64,000 bases of DNA from Monoplex corrugatus (GCA_030674185.1 CM060315.1:86070079-86134078), one strand, 5' to 3'. Counted from the first letter of the stretch, positions 1 through 11,509 are shown. The notes: generated by a model not told the origin, from the sequence alone. Numbers and translations: made by a program.

Positions 1-1520
1 GTAAATAGTGTTCATGATTTTGATTTAAAACCCTTTTGCATTTGCATTATCAATTGAAAACTGTTTCACGTAAATGCAGTCTAGTTAACAAGTAGGCCTA
101 TACTTCTGTTAACTTACTGAAAACTATAGGAGAAAGCTTTTAACATGATAACACAGCCGTAGTTTAGCCACTGGGTCAGGGTTCACATTGTTTTACACAC
201 AGGTTCCATGAAGAACACGCAGCGATATGTACAGGCAAGGCACGAGGGTTTCTACACAGCACGCGCTACAGAAGGCGTTCATCACATCTGTCATAGCTCC
301 ACCGTTTCAACACGCCCTCATCACTTGGCTGACCAAGATTCTGACCTCAGGCAATAAAAGATGGAAAAAAACAGTCTGTGATGTAAATTACTGAGTGAAC
401 CAGGCGATACCAGGCGTTTCCATTCAACTGTCAGGCCATGCAAAGCAGTGCAAATGCCAAAGGGTTTTGAATGGCGAGAGACAGTGTCTGATTTAGTCTG
501 CATTTTTGTATTTAATATATCAAGGGACTTTCAACAGTGGCTTGAGCATTTAAAGTGTAAAAGTTTATTTTCAATAATATACTGCTAAGACAGTTTGTCC
601 AAATGTAGTTATGCATGGCACTTAATACATATCACATTTCAGTCCATTACTTGTTTAATTAACGTACTGATACGTCGGTTATTTGAATCTTCATAAGATG
701 TTAGAAATATCAGTACTAGGATAGATGTATTCTAATGATTTGTATTGTCTATAGGTACAATATCTTTGCAGCAAACCAACTTTGTTAAAAAATGTTACCA
801 AGTGTGGGTTAACGCCTAGTCAAGACAGAAATTACAGTTATTTGGTATTTGAAATGATTATTGAAGTTCTTAATCTTTTCACATTGTAGCAAGCAAATCT
901 GCATGAAGGTCCTTTGGCTGTGCAGAAGTCATACTGTACGAGCTAAGGCTTATGGCTTATGTTCTAACTGTTGTAATGTGAGCAACCGCTTTAAAAGCAA
1001 TACTTTTTTGGTCATACTTGAGTTTATCCTAAGCTATTAACTGTTTACGCGCACACAAAAATCTCTGAAGAATCATTTGAATTTTCTGGCCCACGAACTC
1101 CTCGTCCATTATATTAAAGAGAATATGGACATCACCATCATGAAGAGACAGTGAAGATGGATCGAACATACAAAGCCATACGAAGAGAAGAACACTTCCT
1201 GGCTGATTTTCCTTGGACACCAAAATGAAGACGCAACAGATAAAGCTCCGAGAACACTTGGGGACGAACAGTAGAAGGAAAACTCAAGGCCCTGAAACAC
1301 ATCTTGAGTACCACATAGTGGTTGGCCCAGAATATACAGCGGTGGGAGATCTTCACTGCTGCCCTACATGACAAAGGCATAAGGAACCGTTAGCAAGTAA
1401 GTTCTGTTCATCTTAATACTGATACTGATGTACACTGACAAACGTGTTTTGACTCCATAATTTCAGCTCTCCAGAGTCACAAAGGAAACTATGTATAGTA
1501 GGAAAACTCAGTAACTCCTG
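1..1520. other. Upstream region, nothing recognised
   Basis: No coding exon, RNA gene or clear repeat could be recognised here. It lies 5' of the receptor gene, so it may hold its promoter or a short signal-peptide exon, but I found no convincing ATG plus hydrophobic segment ending in a phase-1 donor. Short reading frames on the minus strand at 1029-1380 have no recognisable domain. Confidence 0.4.
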
Positions 1521-1526
1521 TGTGGA

Positions 1527-1735
1527 ATGAGTGGTCTAGTGGCTAAAGTGCCTGCTTAATATAGGAGAAACCTGGTTCGAATCACAGATCATACAGGGGT
1601 TCTACTCACTCCTCCACTGCACTTAAGTGGTGATCTAGATGATTGTGTTTCGAATGAGACGATACACCAAGGTCCTTTGACCCCGGCAGAATTCCTCAGC
1701 AAAATGAACTGCTATACGTACACATAAATAAAGGC
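1527..1735 (+). repeat. tRNA-derived SINE, degenerate
   Basis: A tRNA-like head has an A-box-like stretch (TGGTCTAGTGGCTAAAGTG) and, about 35 bases on, a B box (GGTTCGAATC). A non-tRNA body follows with the block GAGACGATACACCAAGGTCC, which resembles the conserved central part of widespread metazoan SINEs. The cloverleaf is too damaged for a functional tRNA. Confidence 0.55.
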
Positions 1736-2252
1736 GACATCATCAACAAAATTGGTGGTTCTGGATAGCGGCGACGCAATCTCATCGGGGGGAGTAGACC
1801 GAAGTTCACATAGTCAGTCAATTATGAAAAAAAACCCGAAGAAATGCAACACAGATAAAACAGAGAATATACGTAGCGAAATATAGTTCACTAGATAATA
1901 CTAGACAAAGTAGTCAGTCACATTTGGTGTGGAGACGAACATGTTGAATCATTTTGGTCATCAGCTTGGAGACAAGTTCTTACAGCGTATAGACTAAAGC
2001 AAAAACCAAATAGAAAAAGAGAAAAATAATATGGCCTGACCACCTTTCACAGAGTGGCGTGTCAAGCTTCAAGCGATTTTACAAGAAGATCCAACAGTCA
2101 GATCACTGTTTCTATGTCAACCGCTCACCAGGCTTTTAGCCAATGGAACGGAAGGATATCTCTCTTTACTGATAAAAACATGTAATGGGTTGCCCGACCT
2201 ATAAATAACGACTGAGCAACCTGAACAGTGAAGACAATCTCACACACATGTG

Positions 2253-2293
2253 TACACACACACACACACACACACACACACCACGCACGCACA
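2253..2293. repeat. (AC)n microsatellite
   Basis: Tract of AC dinucleotides with CACGCACG interruptions at the end. Apparent short reading frames across it are artefacts of the repeat. Confidence 0.9.
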
Positions 2294-2497
2294 CGAAGAC
2301 TTAGTCTGGGCAATCAGTTTCTAGTTTAAATTACAACATCCACATATGACCACTACCAGACACTCTGCAGCAGTTTTGCATTTCCAAAGATGTTTGTACT
2401 TCTGCATGGGCATACAGTTTCATGGGTAGGGTATCTTTTCATTTACCCGCAGACATACATTTGCATGAGTGTAAATATATTGTATATATTTTTTCAG

Positions 2498-2719
2498 TAT
2501 TGACCAACGTCGCTCTATACAAGCCAGCAGCTTTGAGCAAGAGACATAGACGGGCTTATCTTCCATCCAATGGAGTAAATGGGATCAGGAATGTCCGCAT
2601 GCCAGGGTGTGTTCTAACCCATAGCTTAGATACAAAACCTTACCGTTGGTGGATGGTGGATCTGTTGGGACTTTTCGAGGTTTACGGCATTACCATTTCA
2701 AATAGGATAGACTGCTGTG
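2498..2719 (+). CDS. Receptor gene, exon encoding first half of an F-type lectin domain
   Basis: A 222-base exon lies between a pyrimidine-rich acceptor (TTTTTTCAG at 2489-2497) and a strong donor (G|GTAAGT at 2719). Both boundaries are phase 1, so it is a symmetrical 74-codon module. It opens with NVALYKPA, the usual start of fucolectin/F5-8C-like domains, and contains NGVNG, WWMVDL and NRIDCC, which match the F-type lectin pattern (WWRVDLG then NRGDCC). In the family, a His and the RxD motif bind fucose. Here RID replaces RGD, and the candidate His (in LTHSLD) is about 27 residues before the Arg rather than about 24, so sugar binding is uncertain. The first base of the Ala codon at the 3' end is completed by the exon at 6670. 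The ATG at 2422 lies before the acceptor and is probably intronic. No signal peptide is seen, so at least one upstream exon is missing. An independent lectin gene is the alternative. Confidence 0.85.
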
Positions 2720-2760
2720 GTAAGTATATCGCCGGAATTGAAAACCAAATATGTGAATGA

Positions 2761-2774
2761 ATGTGTGTGTGTGC

Positions 2775-2873
<99 letters not shown>

Positions 2874-2892
2874 GTGTGTGTGTGTGTGTGTG
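2761..2892. repeat. (GT)n microsatellite
   Basis: About 130 bases of nearly pure GT starting 40 bases inside the intron, abutting the 3' end of a minus-strand LINE copy. It produces false open frames of Cys-Val and Thr-His repeats on the two strands. Confidence 0.95.
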
Positions 2893-4205
2893 ATCATCAT
2901 CATCACCATGTGCCTTGCCGCATGGCGTTGGTGATCATGGCCATCCATACGAATCTATTTTTTGTCGCTGCAAACATATCTCCTACCTTTTTTGTCCCAC
3001 CCACTATGCAAAACTGTCCAACATTTTCTCCCTGTGTCTACTACATGGTACCCTTCTTCCTTCCAGCTTTTCGCTTGTGAGTAGGTGTTCTGATTTTTCT
3101 TGCCTCATAAAATGTTCTATAAATGTTGCTTGTCTTTTCTTAATCTTCTTCTTGTTCTTTTTGTGTTTGCTTCTCTGAAGATTGACTCGTTTGTTTTCTT
3201 TGCTATCTATGAAACTCTTCACATTCTTAGAAACCACATTTCAGCTGCCTCGATCATGTTTTGACTTTGCGTGTTGATTTGTATGCCTCGCATCCATGCA
3301 ACAGCATTGGTTCTATGTAACGCTGATGTACTCTCTTCCTGATATTGGTTGATTGGCATTTGTTGCTGAGAACGCTTTTCATTTTCTTAAATGCTGTTTT
3401 AGCTTGGCCAATTGTGCCGGATGTTTCCATTGTGTATCTGCCGTCTGGTCAGACGACTGTTTCCAGATATTTAAACTTATTGGCTTGTTTGAGTGTTATA
3501 CCATTTACTGATATTTGAAGTTTACTGATATTTTGAATGAGAGAATTTCTTGTTTTTTACTGATTATCATGACGTAGTCAGTCTTCTTACTATTTAGCTC
3601 CAGCCCTTTATTTCTGCTTTGTATTTCAATTGTACTCGCAAAGTGTTTGGAAGTCTTTTTGATTTTCTACAATTTGAACGGCGTCGTCTGCATAACAAAG
3701 ATTGTTAATCATTTATCATTTTCCTCCAACTTTTATTCCAGAGCATTATTCTAGGTTTCTTGTGATGGTTTCGCTGTAAAGTGAAAACAACTCTGGTGGT
3801 AGAACATCCATATCAAGCCCTTCTTTTGACATGTTGACACAGCTTATACTATTTTCTGCTTTCATTGCTGCTGTTTGTTCCATTATTATTCTTAGATCTT
3901 TTTCATCAATATTGAGTTTTTCCAGTTGGTTGATCGATTCTTCATATCTTACCCGATCAAAAGCCTTGGTATAATCGACAAAACATAAATAGAGATCCTT
4001 ATTCAATTCTATTGATCTTTCTGTGAGAGTTCCTTTCCCTTAAACAAATCCAGATTATTCTGCTGCTATTTTTGATCTCATTCTATTCCTTGTACTCATC
4101 ATGATTATTCTTAATAGATTTGTCACGTTTTCTAGCGCCTGCTTTCTTTGGAAGTGCAATGAAGATTGATTTTGAACATCTGTTGGTACGTTTTGGCGTT
4201 GTAAA
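2893..4205 (-). mobile_element. RTE-type LINE copy (family R1), 3' part, minus strand
   Basis: Read on the minus strand this is the 3' part of an RTE-like non-LTR retrotransposon. It includes remnants of the RT motif FVDYTKAFDRV (near 3960), the C-terminal motif containing GHFMR, and the terminal codons for MALxQGT followed by a (GAT)-rich tail at 2893-2905. The same 3' sequence recurs in the window at 17.7, 22.0, 25.3, 40.5, 49.3 and 59.7 kb. It carries stops and frameshifts and is dead. Its 5' side (right end) passes directly into the minisatellite at 4206. Confidence 0.8.
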
Positions 4206-5565
4206 TGTCATTTAGGAGGACTGTTACTTCTTCACTTCTTCAATAGACAGGAGGACTGTTACTTTTTCACTTCTTCAATAGACAGGAGGACTGTTACTTC
4301 TTCAATAGACAGGAGGACTGTTACTTCTTCACTTCTTCAATAGACAGGAGGACTGTTACTTTTCACTTCTTCAATAGACAGGAGGACTGTTACTTCTTCA
4401 ATAGACAGGACTGTTACTTCTTACTTCTTCAATAGACAGGAGACTGTTACTTCTTCAATAGACAGGAGACGGACTGTTACTTTTCAATAGACAGGACTGT
4501 TACTTCTTCAATAGACAGGACTGTTACTTCTTCAATAGACAGAGAGGACTGTTACTTCTTCAATAGACAGGAAAGACTGTTACTTCTTCAATAGACAGGA
4601 GGACTGTTACTTCTTCAATAGACAGGAGGACTGTTACTTCTTCAATAGACAGGAGGACTGTTACTTCTTCAATAGACAGAGGACTGTTACTTCTTCAATA
4701 GACAGGAGACTGTTACTTCTTCAATAGACAGGAGGACTGTTACTTTTTCAATAGACAGGACTGTTACTTCTTCAATAGACAGGACTGTTACTTCTTCAAT
4801 AGACAGGAGGACTGTTACTTCTTCAATAGACAGGAGGACTGTTACTTCTTCAATAGACAGGAGGACTGTTACTTTTTCAATAGACAGGACTGTTACTTCT
4901 TCAATAGACAGGACTGTTACTTCTTCAATAGACATGACTGTTACTTTTTCAATAGACAGGAGGACTGTTACTTTTCAATAGACAGGAGGACTGTTACTTC
5001 TTCAATAGACAGGAGGACTGTTACTTTTTCAATAGACAGGACTGTTACTTCTTCAATAGACAGGACTGTTACTTTTTCAATAGACAGGACTGTTACTTTT
5101 TCAATAGACAAGGACTGTTACTTTCTTCAATAGACAGGACTGTTACTTCTTCAATAGACAGGAGACTGTTACTTCTTCAATAGACAGGAGACTGTTACTT
5201 TTCAATAGACAGAGGACTGTTACTTTTTCAATAGACAGGACTGTTACTTTTTCAATAGACAGGACTGTTACTTTTTCAATAGACAGGGACTGTTACTTTT
5301 TCAATAGACAGGACTGTTACTTTTTCATAGACAGGACTGTTACTTCCCGTTTTCAATAGACAGGAGGACTGTTACTTTTTTGCAATAGACAGGACTGTTA
5401 CTTTCAAGATCAGAAATGACAGATGACTCGATCAATACTTTTTGCAATAGACAGGACAGTACTTTGTAATAGACAGGATGTGACTTCAAAAGACAGATGT
5501 TACTTTTTCAATAGACAGGACTGTTGTACTTTACAGTAGACAGGATGTTACTTTTTCAATAGACG
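4206..5565. repeat. Minisatellite of about 24-33-bp units, LINE-derived
   Basis: About 45-50 imperfect units of the form GACTGTTACTTCTTCAATAG plus ACAGGAG, with variable length, becoming ragged after about 5330. Read on the minus strand the unit encodes SIEEVTVLL. The neighbouring LINE family encodes a very similar segment at the matching position of its RT (for example 49570-49600, where the coded text is ..I-E-K..V-L-L). The first unit is continuous with LINE sequence at 4190-4230, so the array grew from the LINE. Confidence 0.9.
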
Positions 5566-5604
5566 AGTGTTATTGTTAGTAGGTAGAGGTAACATTGTCC
5601 AAAT

Positions 5605-5865
5605 AAGAAATGGAAAGACTGAACATCAATACTTTAGGAAAAAGAAAAGTGAGATGGAAGGAGCAGGCATGATGACATCAGACAAGCATAGAAATATAAT
5701 TATATTCTGGAGGAGACACAAACGGAAGATGGGTAGGATCACAATAGACAGTAACAAGACAAAGTCTGTCAAACGATACTGGTCTATATCAGACCGAGTT
5801 TTATTGGTTAGATTATAGGGTAAGCCATTTGGTATTAACATTGTCCAAATATATGTACCAACATG
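5605..5865 (+). mobile_element. RTE-type LINE (R1) endonuclease fragment, plus strand
   Basis: This corresponds to 62690-62930 of the near-intact copy. It keeps recognisable residues such as SEMEGAGMMTSD (SEVRWKGTGMITSG in type), SDRVLLVRL and GKPFGIN, with in-frame stops. It lies in the opposite orientation to the LINE 3' part at 2893-4205, on the other side of the minisatellite. Confidence 0.75.
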
Positions 5866-5879
5866 ATTGATGGTGATGA

Positions 5880-6015
5880 TGATAGTGGGCATTTATGCAT
5901 GCATGTATGTATTATACAGTTATGTATGCATGTACATATGCATGTATAACTGTATGTGTGCACGTAAACATGTACATGTATGCATGTACATCTGTAGGCA
6001 TATACATTTGCATAT
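5880..6015. repeat. ATGC/ATGT low-complexity tract
   Basis: Stretch rich in GCATGTATGTA and TGTACATGC words, largely self-complementary and with alternating purine-pyrimidine character. No gene seen. Confidence 0.6.
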
Positions 6016-6254
6016 GGAGCTATCATCATTAGACAGCAGCCGCTATTGAGGACAAAAAGCTAAGCGATGCAACATTGTCATACAGGTTGTTTGTGTTTTC
6101 TGTTGCTCACACGATTTACAGAAGTAATCTACGCTTTGAAGCAGTCATATACTGTTTGGGATCAATGTAGACAAAAACAAAATTAGAAAACAAAACTGGC
6201 TAAGGCAGGAGCGAGCCAGTTCTCAGACAGTTGGGTTTCAGTACCACTACTGAT

Positions 6255-6509
<255 letters not shown>

Positions 6510-6669
6510 AATGTTAAGTGAGATTAGTGAAAACGATGATTAAAGGAACAATGAAATGGAAGCAGGCTTTGAAACATGGCCAAACAGATAACATATCCAC
6601 ATAAATTATGTTTCAGAAACACATCATTGACTGAGTTTTTCTTTGTGTGTGTAACAATTTGTATTGCAG

Positions 6670-6906
6670 CTGACCGACTCAGAAATTTCCATGTCTTTGT
6701 GACCTTGACCTCAGCGGAGCCACCAGCCCATCCTCAGAATTCTGGTGATCTGTGTTTACATGTGGAAGGAAGCATTGAAAAGGCTGCTACTGTTGGTTTT
6801 GCCTGCTTACAACCACTTAGAGGACGCTTTGTCACACTCGTGATTTACACCCACAAACTTCCTCTCAATTTCTGTGAGATGGAAGTACTTGCGGTCCCAT
6901 TGCTTG
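6670..6906 (+). CDS. Receptor gene, exon encoding second half of the F-type lectin domain
   Basis: A 237-base exon follows acceptor TTGTATTGCAG (ending 6669) and precedes donor TTG|GTGAGT at 6906. Both ends are phase 1. It begins DRLRNFHVFVTLT, which in F-type lectins directly follows the NRGDCC motif, so joining to the 2719 donor gives RIDCC-A-DRLRNF without a gap. The rest has the expected jelly-roll ending: CLHVEG, then GRFVTLVIYTHKLPLNFCEMEV, matching the family's G-R-Y-V-x-V and L-x-L-C-E-V-E-V strands. Together with the exon at 2498 it makes one complete lectin domain of about 150 residues. Its phase-1 donor is compatible with the acceptor at 11509, which supports continuation into the LDLa/LRR/7TM exon. 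No stop codon or poly(A) signal follows the domain, as a stand-alone lectin would need. Confidence 0.88.
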
Positions 6907-7014
6907 GTGAGTGGAATGTACTAGATGATTAAGTCAGCATAAGTCTCATTGCTTGGGACAATGCATTTCAGCGTTCAGTACATATACAACTTACTATGTT
7001 AGCACAGTCAGCAC

Positions 7015-7325
7015 TGGACGGAAAAATCATCACAATCCCTTGCTTTGCAGATGACACTGACATTGACTAGCGGTGAGTGAGAACTCACTAAGTTTGCCAA
7101 AGACTAAATGAAACATCGGCAAATTAAAGCATGGAAATCAGCCCCAAGAAAACTAAGTTGAAGGCCAGCTGCACTACCATCATCACTACTGATATAAATG
7201 TCCTGGAGCTGAAACAAGGAACTGTTCAACAATCTGGGATCCATAATAGCAGTGAGGGATCAGAAACTTGAAATCCTCTCGAGATGAGCAAAGACAATGT
7301 CAGCATTGGTCAAACGGAAACCTGT
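7015..7325 (+). mobile_element. LINE family R3 fragment (RT domain)
   Basis: Degenerate reverse-transcriptase sequence with the catalytic motif still visible as CFADDTD (near 7050), followed by MEISPKKTKL, typical of RTE-like LINEs. Several stops. It continues, after an insertion, at 7795-8050 and 8918-9175. Confidence 0.7.
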
Positions 7326-7352
7326 AAGGAAGAACAAGGACGTGAAACACAA

Positions 7353-7575
7353 TCCAAAACAAGTGTGACTGCCCGCGTTCAAGCAATCAGGAACCAGAAA
7401 AAACACGAAAGAAGAATAAGAACGCGTATTTAAAACAACAAGACAAGTCAGGCGCAAATTGCCAACTGGCCTTTGTCAAGCGTAAGATCACAAACAAACA
7501 AACACCAGATACAAAAATTAGGAGAAAAAGACTGAAACTTCCCTGCTGCTCGGTTCAGTGTGAGAAAAGAAATAA
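7353..7575. repeat. Repeat family F, copy 1
   Basis: Starts TCCAAAACAAGTGTGACTGC and includes CCAACTGGCCTTTGTCAAGC and ACTGAAACTTCCCTGCTGCT. A second copy at 43379-43614 shares all three blocks, and that copy is flanked by a target-site duplication. Inserted within LINE R3. Confidence 0.75.
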
Positions 7576-7794
7576 ACTGACTGAAATAACATCATAAAGA
7601 GTTTTTGAGTAAATATGATGTCAGAGCGGAAATGAGAACTATGACGCACTAGCGAAGAGTAGTGTTAGGAATGTAAAGGATACCAGTATTAAATAATGCA
7701 TAAGGGAAAATATACATGTAAGCTTATGATCAACTGAATGGGAAGACATTTAATAAAGAGATATCGCTGATGTAAATGGATCGTGCCTAGTGCA

Positions 7795-8050
7795 ACGAAT
7801 CCGGTCTGAAACACAAGATCAGGCTATTACGTGCACTGGCATATTCTACCTTCCTGTGTGCATACAACACAGGGACCGTCACACCAGATTTGGACAGATG
7901 AATCCAACCTATACAAATGAGGTATATCAGATACACTGATCACATCGCCAATGAACAAGTGCGCCAAAGCATAAGCTGCACAAAGGATCATGCGAAGATC
8001 TGCTGGCTTCAGTTAGGAAAGAAAACTACGCTGGTTTGGTCATGTAATAA
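7795..8050 (+). mobile_element. LINE family R3 fragment, post-RT region
   Basis: Continuation of the R3 LINE. Degenerate coding for KHKIRLLRALVYSTFL and, further on, YTDHIANEQVR, the region downstream of the RT palm in RTE-like elements. Interrupted at about 8046 by a minus-strand CR1-like LINE. Confidence 0.6.
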
Positions 8051-8309
8051 TAATAATAATATTGGACATTTGTTGAGCGCCTTCCTCCCTCACAAGGAGG
8101 GAGCACAAGGCGCTTCACATAATAGACGCACAGAACAGCCACAAATAGTGTACACATATAACATAAGACATATGGACAGATATGTCACACTTCATACTAC
8201 AAAACACATCATACCACATAATACCACATAATAACATAATAACACATCTCATACCACATCACTACACACAAATATGGAAAGGAAAACAGAACTATGCATA
8301 ACAACAAAA

Positions 8310-8370
<61 letters not shown>

Positions 8371-8917
8371 CATACACCCTCTTCAACAATGGGATAAGGA
8401 GGAATGATAGAATCAAGAGTGAATATGGAGTGTTGTCTCAAAAGCATTTTTGAACAGGTAGGTCTTGAGACCGGTTTTGAAAGATGTGAGAGAAGGAGCA
8501 TGGCGAAGGTCATATGGGAGACTGTTCCAAAAGAGAGGAGCTGAGAAAGAGAAAGAGCGTTCACCAAACGACTGAGTTTTTACACGAGGTACAATTAGCA
8601 AACGGGTGTCAGAACTTGATCGGAGCTGTCGTGATGGCAGGTATGTTGAAATCATTTCTGAAACATAAGGGGGAGCTGTGCCTGTAAGAGACGAGAAAGT
8701 CAGAGTAGCTATTTTGTATTGTATCCGTGCAGATACTGGTAACCAGTGAAGAGACTGCAGAAGTGGTGTAATATGATCTCTCCTTTTAGCCCTACAGACC
8801 AGTCTAGCTGCCGCATTTTGGACTTTCTGTAGTTTTTGGATCAAGTAGTGTGGACAGCCAACAAGGAGGGAATTACAGTAATCAAGTCTTGACAGTACCA
8901 AAGAACAAACCAGGGTT
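8046..8917 (-). mobile_element. CR1-like LINE, 5'-truncated copy
   Basis: A minus-strand reading frame of 162 codons (8413-8901) encodes SRLDYCNSLLVG, AARLVCR, LQSLHWLPVSARIQYKI and FWNSLP, the conserved RT thumb and C-terminal end of CR1/L2/Rex1-group LINEs. Its 3' end is the (TAA)n block plus a TTGTTGAGCGCC-type box at 8046-8080, with a (AC)n tract (8309-8369) inside the 3' UTR. The same architecture is seen in the copy at 57.0-59.1 kb. It lies within the R3 LINE. Confidence 0.85.
8309..8369. repeat. (AC)n microsatellite
   Basis: Pure AC tract of about 60 bases inside the 3' UTR of the CR1-like LINE. Confidence 0.95.
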
Positions 8918-9175
8918 TGTAACTAGATCCAGTGGCTTTGTTAAATTTATCCTCCAGGAAACAGTTGAAAGAGGGAAACAGAGGGGAAGACCAAAATGAA
9001 TTAATAAATAAATAAATAAAAACGATGGACTGGCAACATTGGAGAATGGACAGAGAAACCATTTGCAGAACCCAGACTTTGTCACATGACCAACAGAGTT
9101 GGAACAATCTGGTGGACATTTGTTTGGTGCGATGCCCCAATGACTCTTCACGGAGTTAAGGGGGGAAGAAGAAGA
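8918..9175 (+). mobile_element. LINE family R3, 3' end
   Basis: Codes (with stops) for VTRSSGFVKFILQ, then WTGNIGEWTEK and the terminal PMTLHGVKG, followed by a (GAA)n tail at 9161-9178. These are the C-terminal residues of the element interrupted by the CR1-like LINE. Confidence 0.65.
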
Positions 9176-9784
9176 AGAGACATCTACCCAATATCATCCC
9201 TGTCTTACATATCTCAAAAGTAAAAAGTGTCTTATGATTCAATGTTTGTGCAATATACACATTTGATAACAGAGAAATTGAGAAAAAAAATTAATGATGA
9301 ACATAAGTGGAGTGTATCATTATCGTTAGACATTTCATCTTTAACACTTACACGAAAATTTGATGTCACAATAGACTGGTCTGTAATTTTTAAACATTCA
9401 CATTTCAAAGAATACGCAAGTTGGCAAGCTTAGATATGAGAAAATAGTACTTTATTTCATAATACGGTAGTCATATTACTGCCTTAGAATACTCCTCCAT
9501 ATGTTCCATCGGGTTTGTCTCCAATAAACTATCGTGAAACACTTTTTCGTGTTTTGGGGATTCATAAAGTTTCATTTGTTGATTCACTTAGTATGTTTTG
9601 GAAATAATCTGTCTGATTATCTAGTTATCCAACAATGAACTCGTCTGTTCAGTTGTTAAACGACGGCTCTGATTCCTAATTGTGTTTTTGATTTAGTTAT
9701 AATTACCTCTTAGTTTGCTTTGTCTCCAGTACTGACCTCAGTCTCAAACTTCAGACCCAAATATTCGAACTCTGGAAGTCAACG

Positions 9785-10150
9785 TGTTGAAGTGGTTAGC
9801 GCAATGGACCACTGAATGGGAAGTCATAGGTTTGAGTCTTTATGTATCGAATAGATTTGTGTAGGGTTCTTTAGGCCCAGAGTTCAGCGTCCTGTGGACT
9901 TATTGGGATGTCTGGGACCACACAGTCGGTTCTCATCTATCTTACAGATGTGTCATTAAAGGTGTTCCTGACCAACACCGCAGGCGCCAGTGTCTCCCGG
10001 GCCTGATTGATGCTAGGATATGATAGTAAAAGTAAACATGTCATGCAGTCTCTCTCCAAAATAGAACTCCACACAGCATAATCATTATCATTCCCTTTTT
10101 TGTCGTCATCATAGCAATGTGAAATACTTTCCAAAGCTCTACTGTCCTCC
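9785..10150 (+). repeat. SINE family B, copy
   Basis: tRNA-like head (GAAGTGGTTAGCGCAATGGA, then GGTTTGAGTC), a body with GGGACCACACAGTCGGTTCTC and TCTCCCGGGCCTGATTGATG, and an (ATC)-rich tail (AATCATTATCATTCCC). At least six other copies in this window share these blocks in the same order. Confidence 0.8.
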
Positions 10151-10154
10151 ATGC

Positions 10155-10765
10155 CTTGAAGACTTATGTTTTGCTGGATTTGGAGATGTGTTGGAGAACC
10201 AAAATGAGCGACGTGTGGGTAGTAAGACAGGAGTGGTACAGACAATAGGGCAGCAAAACAAATTATTGTAAAAAAGACATGGTTAAGAACATGGAAGAAC
10301 CAAACTACCCAAGTGTTTTCTAGAATGGTAATGATAAAACGATCACCGATTGACGTGCATACAGACAGACAGAGTATAATAGAGAGATGGAGGGGACAGA
10401 GGGAGAAATGTTCATGGTATTTGTGTAAGCATTCGAGTCTTATAATGTTTTTAGTCGTAGTTGTTTATATCACGTTGTCAGCCATGAGATGGGATTTGTG
10501 GCTGGCCGGACTGTAAGTCAAACAACGTGATAACAGTAAATGCTGTCCTGTAGCCTGAGGTAGTAGGGCCATAAGTTGTAAACACCTCAACATTATTTAT
10601 GATCGCTATTATGAGCACAGTGCCCATTTTCTCGTTGGTTTGCATTCCCTGAGAATATAATCAGGTACATACACACAGCTGTCGGACTAAAGGCCGCACC
10701 CATAATTCTTTTTTGAGCCGCATTCCAACGCATAGTCAGGGTAGAAAATGGAACTACCAGATTTT
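10155..10765. other. Intron sequence, nothing recognised
   Basis: Part of the receptor intron between 6906 and 11510. No coding, RNA or clear repeat signature apart from a short CAGACAGACAGAG run near 10363. Confidence 0.4.
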
Positions 10766-10767
10766 AG

Positions 10768-10938
10768 CAACATCAACAGTTTCAGTTTCAGTTTCAATTT
10801 CTCAAGATGACGTCTCCATGCTCGGAATGAATTCCATATGCTCTAACGTCACAAGTGCCATGTGACGGAGAAGATCCAGAATGATCACGGCACAAGCCTT
10901 AAGCCTGCACAGAAACACACATGCCGGCCAGGTCCTGA
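10768..10938 (-). repeat. SINE family A, copy lacking the tRNA head
   Basis: Reverse complement of the body and (GTTTCA)n tail of the SINE at 41952-42195. Shared blocks include TTTCTCAAGATGACGTCTCC, GGAATGAATTCCATATG and GCACAAGCCTTAAGCCTGCA. The tRNA-Gly-like head is absent. Confidence 0.75.
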
Positions 10939-10984
10939 GGTCCTATCTAGATAGTTCCATAACTCTGGGATCGTGGGGGAGTGA

Positions 10985-11412
10985 GGTGGCAGAGACCTCA
11001 ACTTTTCCCGGGGCAGCACCACGAGGGTGACACCCATCCCCTCTTCCTCGCTACAAATTCATATTCACATTCACTTTTTTTCACCAAAACTTCAGAAAGG
11101 CAAGAAGGTTTATTGGTCTTCAAGCGATGGGACCTGGGAAATCAATCTATCTCTCCGATGCTTTATACCAAGGCAGCCGGACAATGCCCTGCTCTTCACA
11201 ATTTTCAACTGCCGTGGGATCTTTAGCGTGCGGATCCAGAAGGCACACGGGTCCAACTAGTTTTTCTTCCCCTTCCGAAGGACTAGATGTTCAGTTCGTT
11301 TTTCCCGTCAAACTGAGGAGAAAAGTCGAGGCCTCTGCGGGGAGCGAACCCTGGAACTTAGAGTTTAGTTCTCGGCAGGCGAACTTCTGAAACATTCTGC
11401 CACTCTTCTCCA
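10985..11412 (-). repeat. SINE family E, copy
   Basis: The right end, read on the minus strand, is a tRNA-like head with a good B box (GGTTCGCTCCCCG, about 11333-11350). The body (11110-11330) matches 29060-29290 in opposite orientation, for example CACGGGTCCAA and GGACCTGGGAAAT. It sits just upstream of the receptor's large exon. Confidence 0.65.
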
Positions 11413-11424
11413 TGAAAAGTGGCA

Positions 11425-11509
11425 GAAACTAGAAACATTTTCTTTGTCTCAAAAAACTAGAAACACTTTCTTTGTCTCAAGAAACTAGAAACATTTTCTT
11501 TGTCTCCAG
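11425..11509. repeat. Three tandem copies of the splice-acceptor segment
   Basis: Three roughly 28-30-base units of the form AACTAGAAACATTTTCTTTG plus TCTC. Only the third unit ends in CCAG; the earlier two read CAAA and CAAG. The third unit provides the polypyrimidine tract and AG of the receptor's large exon. Confidence 0.8.

Noticed and set aside
2422..2497. ATG at 2422 as the start of the receptor or lectin gene
   Set aside because: A strong polypyrimidine tract and AG lie immediately before the lectin domain, and the exon is symmetrical phase 1. The 25 residues before it are not a convincing signal peptide.
4206..5565. CRISPR-like array of regular repeats
   Set aside because: No spacers: the units are contiguous and variable, the DNA is eukaryotic, and the unit is LINE-derived.
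11500..11509. TTG at 11500 as the start codon of the 7TM protein
   Set aside because: It lies in the polypyrimidine tract before the acceptor AG; a secreted-side ectodomain also needs a signal peptide, which is absent here.
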